Under the pieces are notes generated by a model that had not been told where the DNA came from, did no database searches, and saw only the letters and a program-made list of their open reading frames with translations. Source: an uncultured Afifella sp. (GTDB taxonomy: Bacteria > Pseudomonadota > Alphaproteobacteria > Rhizobiales > Afifellaceae). From it: a stretch of 38,244 nucleotides of DNA. The translations under genes and the position numbers were made by a program. How positions within the stretch are numbered: position 1 is the stretch's first letter; the number at the start of each line of letters is the position of its first letter. Below are positions 32,294 through 38,244 of this stretch, piece after piece. The stretch spans positions 1 to 38,244 of the forward strand of contig CAMYKZ010000033.1 in NCBI GenBank assembly GCA_947259045.1. The letters run 5' to 3'.

Positions 32294-32455
32294 GTTTGCA
32301 GAAACAATCGGGAAAGAAAGGCATTTTTAGATAATAAGTTATTGAAATAATTACATAATAAAAATCCGAAGCAAATACTTTATGAAATGTGAGTTGATTG
32401 TAAATTAGGAAATATGAGATACAAAAATATCGTATATTAGAAAAATGGATAGATT
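32294..32455. promoter_or_regulatory. AT-rich control region between the Ro operon and rtcR
   Basis: These about 160 bases are strikingly AT-rich for this window. They should hold the RtcR upstream binding sites and the rtcR promoter. Near-palindromes such as AATAAGTTATT (near 32335) and ATAC/GTAT around 32420-32435 are candidate sites, but none stands out enough to call. Confidence 0.5.
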
Positions 32456-34081
32456 ATGCGCAGGCGTGTCGCGATAGGATTTCTCGGAACGGTGCTGGAC
32501 ATGCCCGGCCGGCACGGCCGTCCCAAATGGCGTCCGACGCTTGGGCTGTGTCAGCAGGACGGCCTGTTCATCGACCGGCTGGAACTCTTTTACGATGGCC
32601 ATTGGAAAAGTCTCGCCGATCGGATTGTCGCCGATATCGAGGCCGTTTCGCCGGCAACCGAAGTCCGGCTGAACCGGATCGATTTCAAGGATCCCTGGGA
32701 CTTTGCGGAAATGTATACCGGTCTGCGCGACTTCGCAGACGGCTATCCGTTCGATCCCGAACATGAAGATTATCTCGTCAACATCACCACCGGCACCCAT
32801 GTCGCGCAGATCTGCTGGTTCCTTCTGACGGAAGCCCGGTTCATTCCCGGACGCCTGCTGCAATTGTCGCCGCCGAAAAAGCGACGGACCGATCAGCCGG
32901 AAGAGGAGCGGACCCAGGCCGATTATGCCGGCTACCATTCCATCATCGATCTCGACCTGTCGCGCTACGATTCCATCGCCACGCGTTTCACCGCCGAGCG
33001 CGAGGAGGCGGCGTCGTTCCTGAAATCCGGCATCGATACGCGCAATGCGATCTTCAACCGGATGATCGACGAGATTGAGAATGTCGCTATCCGTTCCCGC
33101 GCACCGGTACTCCTGACCGGGCCGACGGGAGCCGGCAAATCCCAGCTCGCCAGGCGGATCTTCGAACTGAAGCAGGCCCGGCGTCAGGTGTCCGGTTCGT
33201 TCGTGGAGGTCAATTGCGCAACCTTGCGCGGCGATCAGGCCATGTCGGCGCTGTTCGGCCATGTCCGCGGTGCCTTCACAGGCGCCCAATCGGCTCGCGC
33301 CGGGCTGATGAAGGCGGCCCATGACGGCGTGTTGTTTCTCGACGAGATCGGCGAGCTTGGCCTCGACGAACAGGCCATGTGCCTGCGGGCGATTGAGGAA
33401 AAACGCTTCCTGCCGGTCGGCGCCGACACGGAAACCGGGTCGGATTTCCAGCTTCTCGCCGGCACCAACCGAGACCTGGCCGAAAGCGTGCGCGAAGGCC
33501 GTTTCCGCGAGGACCTTTACGCCCGGCTCAATCTGTGGACGTTCCGATTGCCGGCGCTCGCCGACCGGCGCGAGGATATCGAACCCAATCTTGATTTCGA
33601 ACTCAGGCGTTTCGGCGAAGCCGAAGGCCAGAACGTCACATTCAACCGCGAAGCCCGGCAGCGTTACATTCGCTTCGCCATGACGGCGGAAGCCGGTTGG
33701 CACGCCAATTTCCGCGACCTGTCCGCTTCCGTCACCCGCATGGCCACGCTGGCGCCAAACGGCCGGATCAATGAACAAACGGTGGCCGAGGAGATCGCAC
33801 GCCTGCAGGTGCTCTGGCACGCCGGTGACCAGGGCGATGCTGACGAGCGGATCATCGAACAGGTTCTCGGGCCGGAGCGGGCCGGGGCGCTCGATCTGTT
33901 CGACCGGGCGCAATTGGCCGCCGTGATCCGCATCTGCCGCGAAAGCACCTCCATCAGCGCCGCCGGCCGCACCCTCTTTGCGGTCTCGCGGCTGAACAAG
34001 AAGACCGGCAATGACGCGGATCGATTGCGCAAATATCTGCAGCGCTTCGATCTGGTGTTTGCGGATGTGCGAGCCGGGTAG
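32456..34081 (+). CDS. rtcR: RtcR, CARF-domain sigma54-dependent activator of the RNA-repair operon
   Basis: A 541-residue regulator. The N-terminal ~180 residues are the CARF-type sensor (RVAIGFLGTVLD, WRPTLGLCQQDGLFIDRLEL, YLVNITTGTHVAQICWFLLTEARFIPGRLLQLSPP). The AAA+ sigma54-activator domain has Walker A TGPTGAGKS, the sigma54 contact loop GAFTGA and Walker B GVLFLDEIGEL. A C-terminal helix-turn-helix-like region (ISAAGRTLFAVSRL) is followed by a short tail. In enterobacteria RtcR is switched on by tRNA fragments with 2',3'-cyclic phosphate ends. The divergent operon with a consensus sigma54 promoter is its evident target. The ribosome site before the ATG is weak. Confidence 0.95.
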   Translation: MRRRVAIGFLGTVLDMPGRHGRPKWRPTLGLCQQDGLFIDRLELFYDGHWKSLADRIVADIEAVSPATEVRLNRIDFKDPWDFAEMYTGLRDFADGYPFDPEHEDYLVNITTGTHVAQICWFLLTEARFIPGRLLQLSPPKKRRTDQPEEERTQADYAGYHSIIDLDLSRYDSIATRFTAEREEAASFLKSGIDTRNAIFNRMIDEIENVAIRSRAPVLLTGPTGAGKSQLARRIFELKQARRQVSGSFVEVNCATLRGDQAMSALFGHVRGAFTGAQSARAGLMKAAHDGVLFLDEIGELGLDEQAMCLRAIEEKRFLPVGADTETGSDFQLLAGTNRDLAESVREGRFREDLYARLNLWTFRLPALADRREDIEPNLDFELRRFGEAEGQNVTFNREARQRYIRFAMTAEAGWHANFRDLSASVTRMATLAPNGRINEQTVAEEIARLQVLWHAGDQGDADERIIEQVLGPERAGALDLFDRAQLAAVIRICRESTSISAAGRTLFAVSRLNKKTGNDADRLRKYLQRFDLVFADVRAG

Positions 34082-34228
34082 GGGATGCCGCGATCCCGGC
34101 TGCGTGTCAGCTGCGGACTGGAAGAGAAACCGCTTGATCTGAATCATGACTATTTGTTGACCGCTGTATGACAATGCCCGGACTGCAGGCCCGTTCATCT
34201 GCTCACAAGGAAGACAAGGCTTATTGTC

Positions 34229-35791
34229 ATGCTCAACGTCACGAAGATTGAGAAGTCTGCTCAGATAAACCGCGGCGAACTGTTTCGGTTCGGCACGGGT
34301 CTCTTGTTCATTGTCGGTATTATGCTGTTTACCATCGTGCGCACTGACGGCGGCACCCATGGCGTCCTGCTCGTCGTCGCAGCCATGATCGGCGGTTACA
34401 TGGCGATGAATATCGGTGCCAACGATGTCGCCAATAATGTCGGGCCGGCGGTCGGATCGCATGCAATAACGCTCGCCGGCGCCATCGCGATCGCCGTCCT
34501 GTTCGAAGCCGGCGGCGCCTTGATTGCCGGCGGTGATGTGGTCGGAACCATCAAGAATGGCATTATCGACCCGGCCCTGATCGCCAACAGCGACACGTTC
34601 ATCTGGCTGATGATCGCGGCGTTGCTGGCCGCCGCACTTTGGCTCAATGCGGCGACTGCGCTCGGCGCGCCGGTCTCCACCACCCATTCGATTGTCGGCG
34701 GTGTTCTCGGTGCCGGTGTCGGCGCAGGCGGGTGGGCCATCGCCGACTGGGGACAGGTCGCCCAGATTGCTGCAAGCTGGGTTATCTCACCGGTACTCGG
34801 CGGCGTCATCGCTGCTGTCTTTCTCTATCTGATCAAACGGACTGTCACCTACCAGGACGACGTTATGGCGTCCGCGAAACGCGTCGTGCCGCTGCTCGTC
34901 GCCATCATGGCCTGGGCATTCGGCACCTATCTGATGCTCAAGGGCGTCAAGCAGATCTGGAAAGTGTCTTTCGGTTTTGCCGCCATGGTCGGTTTCGGAT
35001 TCGCCTCTGCGGTCTATCTTCTGGTCCGGCCGCAGGTCGTCAAGATGGCGGGTCAACTGGCGAACAACAAGCAAAGCGTCAACGAACTGTTCACCATCCC
35101 TCTGATCGCCGCTGCCGCACTGCTAAGCTTTGCGCATGGCGCCAACGATGTCGCCAACGCGGTTGGTCCGCTTGCCGGGATAAATGAGGCGATTGTCGGC
35201 GGTTCCGTTTCAGCCAAGGCTGCGATCCCGGTTTGGGTGCTTCTGGTCGGCGCGATCGGTATCGCCCTCGGGCTTGCGCTTTACGGGCCGAAATTGATCC
35301 GCACCGTCGGGTCCGAGATCACCGAGCTTGATCGCATACGCGCTTTTTGTATCGCCATGGCGGCCGCGATCACGGTGATCATTGCCTCCCAGTTCGGCCT
35401 GCCTGTCAGTTCAACGCATATCGCTGTCGGTGGCGTGTTTGGCGTCGGTTTCCTGCGCGAATATCTGAAGGTGAACTACGCCCGCATGGTGCAGGAAATC
35501 CGCCTTCATCACAGTACTGACGACCCGCATGCGGTGGATGCGTTTCTGGCCCGCTTTGAAGCCGCGAACGTCGCGGTCAAGGGGGAAATGCTTCGTGAGT
35601 TGAAAAGCAGGACCGCCAACGGGCTGTTGAACAAGGGCGAGCGCAAGGGGCTTGGCCGGATTCACCGGCTTGAACTGGTTAAACGTTCGCTGCTGCTGCT
35701 GATTGCCGCCGCATGGCTGGTGACAGTGCCGGTCGCCGGCATACTTGGCGCGATGTTCTTCTTTATGATCAGGGGGATCATGCTGCCGTGA
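34229..35791 (+). CDS. pit: PiT family inorganic phosphate transporter
   Basis: A 520-residue membrane protein of the Pho-4/PiT family. The two inverted-repeat signatures are clear: GANDVANNVGPAVGS near residue 70 and GANDVANAVGPLAG near residue 310, with the paired STTHS and SSTHIAVG motifs. A cytosolic loop lies in between and a basic helical segment before the last helices. It takes up phosphate (as a metal-phosphate complex) with protons. Its stop overlaps the GTG start of the stress-protein gene. I found no convincing Pho box in the 147 bases upstream. Confidence 0.93.
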   Translation: MLNVTKIEKSAQINRGELFRFGTGLLFIVGIMLFTIVRTDGGTHGVLLVVAAMIGGYMAMNIGANDVANNVGPAVGSHAITLAGAIAIAVLFEAGGALIAGGDVVGTIKNGIIDPALIANSDTFIWLMIAALLAAALWLNAATALGAPVSTTHSIVGGVLGAGVGAGGWAIADWGQVAQIAASWVISPVLGGVIAAVFLYLIKRTVTYQDDVMASAKRVVPLLVAIMAWAFGTYLMLKGVKQIWKVSFGFAAMVGFGFASAVYLLVRPQVVKMAGQLANNKQSVNELFTIPLIAAAALLSFAHGANDVANAVGPLAGINEAIVGGSVSAKAAIPVWVLLVGAIGIALGLALYGPKLIRTVGSEITELDRIRAFCIAMAAAITVIIASQFGLPVSSTHIAVGGVFGVGFLREYLKVNYARMVQEIRLHHSTDDPHAVDAFLARFEAANVAVKGEMLRELKSRTANGLLNKGERKGLGRIHRLELVKRSLLLLIAAAWLVTVPVAGILGAMFFFMIRGIMLP

Positions 35792-36276
35792 CCGGGACGT
35801 CTTCATCCAATGGCGGGGCCATTCTCGTGGCCGTCGACTTCTCCGAAGATTCCAGGCAGGCATTGGTTTGGGCGGCGCGGCAGGCGGCGCTTGAAAGCGC
35901 GCCGCTTGTGGTTCTGCACGTCGTTCACGACCCGGCGGCAAGTCCGGGATTTTACCATAAGCCGGACGAGAACTGGCTGCACCCGATGATTGATGTCGCC
36001 GAAGAGATGATGGACGATTTCATTGCCGATGCAAAAGCCCGGCATCCGGACCTTCCTTCCATGGCGTCGGCATCGGTCCGGCTCGTTTCCGGCCTGCCGG
36101 CAGGCCGCATTTTCGACGTTTGCGAGCAGACGGGAGCCCGCATGGTCGTGGTCGGAAGCCGGGGCCGCACCGGCCTGCAATCGATCCTGCTCGGTTCCGT
36201 GGCCGAACGCGTCGCGCAGATCTGTAATGTCCCGGTGGTGATCGTGAAGAAGCCGGCGCCGAAGGCTCCCAAATGA
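35788..36276 (+). CDS. Universal stress protein (UspA family)
   Basis: A 162-residue single-domain Usp. It shows ILVAVDFSEDSRQALVWAA at the start and the ATP-type motif VVGSRGRTGLQSILLGSVAERVAQICNVPVVIVK at the end (G-2x-G-9x-G-S pattern), so it probably binds ATP. I chose the GTG at 35788, which overlaps the pit stop (GTGA); a longer in-frame ATG would run inside pit. Its own stop overlaps the start of the Na/Pi cotransporter (ATGA). The coupling between two phosphate transporters suggests a role in regulating or sensing phosphate/ATP state, but this is inference. Confidence 0.88.
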   Translation: MTGTSSSNGGAILVAVDFSEDSRQALVWAARQAALESAPLVVLHVVHDPAASPGFYHKPDENWLHPMIDVAEEMMDDFIADAKARHPDLPSMASASVRLVSGLPAGRIFDVCEQTGARMVVVGSRGRTGLQSILLGSVAERVAQICNVPVVIVKKPAPKAPK

Positions 36277-37952
36277 CCCCGGAATTTGATGAGTTTACTC
36301 TGGTGTCCAGTCTGGTCGGCGGCCTCGCTCTATTCCTTTTCGGTATGGACATCATGACTCAGGCGCTCAAGCAGGTGGCCGGAGACTATATGAAGAATCT
36401 GCTCGCCAGGATGACAAGCAACCGGTTTGTCGGGGTGGCCACCGGCGCCACTCTGACGGCGATCATCCAATCATCGTCGATCACGACCGTCCTGCTTGTC
36501 GGCTTCATTTCAGCGGGGTTGATGTCGACGTCGCAGAGCGTCGCCGTCATTCTTGGTGCAAATATCGGCACCACGATTACCGCCCAGATCCTGGCTTTCA
36601 AGGTCACAAAGATCGCCTTGCCAATCCTCGCGGCCGGCTTTTTTGTGTCAGTCACGGCCAAGCGGGAGGATTGGCGCCAGTACGGACTGATCGTATTGGG
36701 GCTCGGCCTTGTCTTCTTCGGCATGAGCATCATGAGCGATGCGATGCGGCCGTTACGCAGCTTTCAACCGTTTCTCGACTTCATGTTATCGCTCGATCAT
36801 CCACTGCTGGCGGCACTGGTCGGCGCCGCATTCACCGCGGTCATCCAGTCCTCGTCGGCAACCACCGGCATCCTGATTGTCATGGCCGGGCAGGGATTGT
36901 TAGGACTGGAAACCGCGATTGCTCTCGCTCTCGGCGCTAATATCGGCACCTGCATTACGGCAGTCCTGGCTTCGCTCGGCAAGCCGCGCGAAGCGGTCCG
37001 TACAGCGCTCGTGCACGTCCTGTTCAACGTGGCCGGCGTGTTGATCTGGATCGGTTTCGTAAGCGAGCTTGCGGAACTGGCGCGTTTCATATCCCCATCG
37101 CACCAGGATCTGAGCGGGCGCGCCATGACGGCGGCCGAGGTGCCGCGCCAGCTTGCCAATGTCCACACATTTTTCAATGTCGCGAACACGGCGCTGTTCC
37201 TCGGCTTTACGACGCAGATCACCCGGTTGGTCGAATGGCTCGTGCCGGATCGGCCCCTTGCCGCGGACGAGCGCTTTACTGCACGATTCATCGACGATCA
37301 GCTTCTGGGAACGCCGTCCATCGCCCTCGATGCTGCAAGGCGCGAGATCGTTCGGCTGGGCGGGCTGGTGCAGGACATGCTCGAAGCGGTGATCCCCGTG
37401 GCCACCTCGGGCACACGCCTGCAGCTCAGCCAGTTGAAGGCCATGGACCGGCCGGTCGACGCCCTGCACCGTGAAATCATCGGTTATTTGCGGAAGATCA
37501 GCCTGAGCAACTTGTCCGCCGAGCAGTCGGAGCAACTGGTTGCGTTGATCAAGATCGCCAATGATCTGGAACATATTGGCGACCAGATTGCCACCAACAT
37601 CGTTACCTCGTCGAACAAACGGATTGACGAGCAGGTGACCATAAGCCGGCCGACAGCCGCTACGATCGCAAACCTCCATGGCAAGGTGGTGCAGGCGCTT
37701 GGCCGGACCGTCGAATCGCTGGACCAGCAAGATCGTGCCGGCGCCGAGCAGGTTCGTGCCATGAAACAAGATCTTGCCCAGAGGATTGAAGAAATCGCCC
37801 GCCAGCAGATTTACCGGCTGCAGGCCGATGAGCCCAGGCGGCTGTTGACCTATGCCCGCGAGATCGAACTTATCGAAACGCTGGATGATATTTTCAAGGC
37901 GACGCGGCGCATTGCCCAGACGCAGATAAGGGCTTTGCAGCTTGCGGCTTGA
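36273..37952 (+). CDS. Na/Pi cotransporter family protein with C-terminal PhoU-like domain (NptA/YjbB type)
   Basis: A 559-residue protein with two NaPi repeats: GVATGATLTAIIQSSSITTVLLVG and GAAFTAVIQSSSATTGILIVM, each with the QSSS substrate motif, and GANIGTT and GANIGTC following. From about residue 340 a cytosolic helical PhoU-like domain follows (DALHREIIGYLRKISL, ALIKIANDLEHIGDQIATNI). Family members in E. coli export phosphate when levels are high. Its start overlaps the Usp stop, forming a coupled three-gene unit with pit. Confidence 0.92.
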   Translation: MTPEFDEFTLVSSLVGGLALFLFGMDIMTQALKQVAGDYMKNLLARMTSNRFVGVATGATLTAIIQSSSITTVLLVGFISAGLMSTSQSVAVILGANIGTTITAQILAFKVTKIALPILAAGFFVSVTAKREDWRQYGLIVLGLGLVFFGMSIMSDAMRPLRSFQPFLDFMLSLDHPLLAALVGAAFTAVIQSSSATTGILIVMAGQGLLGLETAIALALGANIGTCITAVLASLGKPREAVRTALVHVLFNVAGVLIWIGFVSELAELARFISPSHQDLSGRAMTAAEVPRQLANVHTFFNVANTALFLGFTTQITRLVEWLVPDRPLAADERFTARFIDDQLLGTPSIALDAARREIVRLGGLVQDMLEAVIPVATSGTRLQLSQLKAMDRPVDALHREIIGYLRKISLSNLSAEQSEQLVALIKIANDLEHIGDQIATNIVTSSNKRIDEQVTISRPTAATIANLHGKVVQALGRTVESLDQQDRAGAEQVRAMKQDLAQRIEEIARQQIYRLQADEPRRLLTYAREIELIETLDDIFKATRRIAQTQIRALQLAA

Positions 37953-38071
37953 AGCGAGCCGACCGGATGCTATTTACCTGGCCGCGGATCAGCGAGATAA
38001 GTGTTAGTGTCCTTTCGCCTCACCCTTTTCCGCGCCGTTTGCGCGTCGAACTCAAACCTCATGGAGACCGA

Positions 38072-38244
38072 ATGTCTGAACCGAAAACCCTCTTGCAACT
38101 TGCAGGCGCGGATCTTGAGCCTGCGGCACTCTCCGGCGCCCATCTGATCATCATCGACATGCAGAACAAATATCTGCAACAGCCGCTTGCGGTTTCCGGG
38201 GCCGAACAGGCCATTGCCAGGGCGCGGGACCTGTTGAACAAAGC
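38072..38244 (+). CDS. Isochorismatase-like cysteine hydrolase (3' end missing)
   Basis: Only the first 57 residues are in the window. After MSEPKTLLQLAGADLEPAAL the strand GAHLIIIDMQNKYL appears, with the catalytic aspartate (DMQN) of isochorismatase/nicotinamidase-type hydrolases. GGAGACCGA precedes the ATG, so the start is good. The substrate cannot be inferred from this part. Confidence 0.8.
   Translation, partial: MSEPKTLLQLAGADLEPAALSGAHLIIIDMQNKYLQQPLAVSGAEQAIARARDLLNK

Noticed and set aside
34140..34228. Possible Pho box upstream of the phosphate transporter gene (CTGTATGACA region)
   Set aside because: Only one imperfect half-site is present; two CTGTCAT-type repeats at the right spacing are missing.
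32405..34687. A 760-codon open frame antisense to rtcR
   Set aside because: It is a by-product of GC-rich codon use in rtcR; the protein is Gln/Arg/Gly/Asp-rich with no family features, while rtcR has all its expected motifs.

Overview
This window looks like a chromosome segment of an alphaproteobacterium, most likely Hyphomicrobiales (Rhizobiales) or a close relative. Grounds: high GC, a split two-subunit methylmalonyl-CoA mutase, DUF853 and DUF4332 genes, small secreted cysteine proteins of a type common in rhizobia, and GC-rich intergenic palindromes. The assignment is inference from gene content; no rRNA or classical tRNA gene is present. Coding is dense and nearly all genes look intact; only the first (GST) and last (isochorismatase-like) are cut by the window edges.

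Layout. 1-546: partial glutathione S-transferase. 566-6142 (minus): methylmalonyl-CoA mutase operon, small subunit > two unknown small proteins > large subunit > YbjQ > MeaB, with overlapping stop/start codons at the first three junctions. 6267-7109 (minus): a DUF4332 protein and a small helical protein. 7274-10220 (plus): HerA-like DUF853 ATPase and an M20 dipeptidase. 10268-13434: a zinc-ribbon unknown, palindromic repeats, a LOG-family protein, a haloacid dehalogenase and a class IV aminotransferase. 13571-16929: two c-type cytochrome genes flanked by small secreted proteins (two of them paralogues), then Fe/Mn superoxide dismutase. 17123-20066: two large paralogues of unknown function around a membrane-anchored L7/L12-like protein. 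20179-25103 (minus): peptide and protein upkeep cluster (M20 amidohydrolase, M24 homologue, MsrB, oligopeptidase B-like). 25298-28448: a lone NuoL/MrpA-like membrane protein without the family's charged pumping residues, then a TetR regulator divergent from an enoyl-CoA hydratase with an operator between them. 34229-37952 (plus): coupled PiT transporter, universal stress protein and Na/Pi cotransporter.

The most interesting segment is 28504-34081, an RNA-repair locus. RtcR (CARF plus sigma54-activator domains) is divergent from an operon of a Ro60-like TROVE protein and RtcB ligase. A textbook sigma54 promoter lies in front of the Ro gene. The roughly 740 bases between Ro and rtcB hold four tandem non-coding RNA elements. 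Each has an outer stem, a GNCGAATG motif opposite a YTTGTCG strand, an inner stem, and an apical domain. In the first two the apical domain is a circularly permuted tRNA (T-arm, acceptor strand, loop, acceptor strand, D-arm); the third is a reduced version and the fourth is remodelled. These fit bacterial Y RNAs (the Yrl family), here in four copies. The likely logic is that damaged tRNA activates RtcR, which turns on Ro, its Y RNAs and the ligase together.
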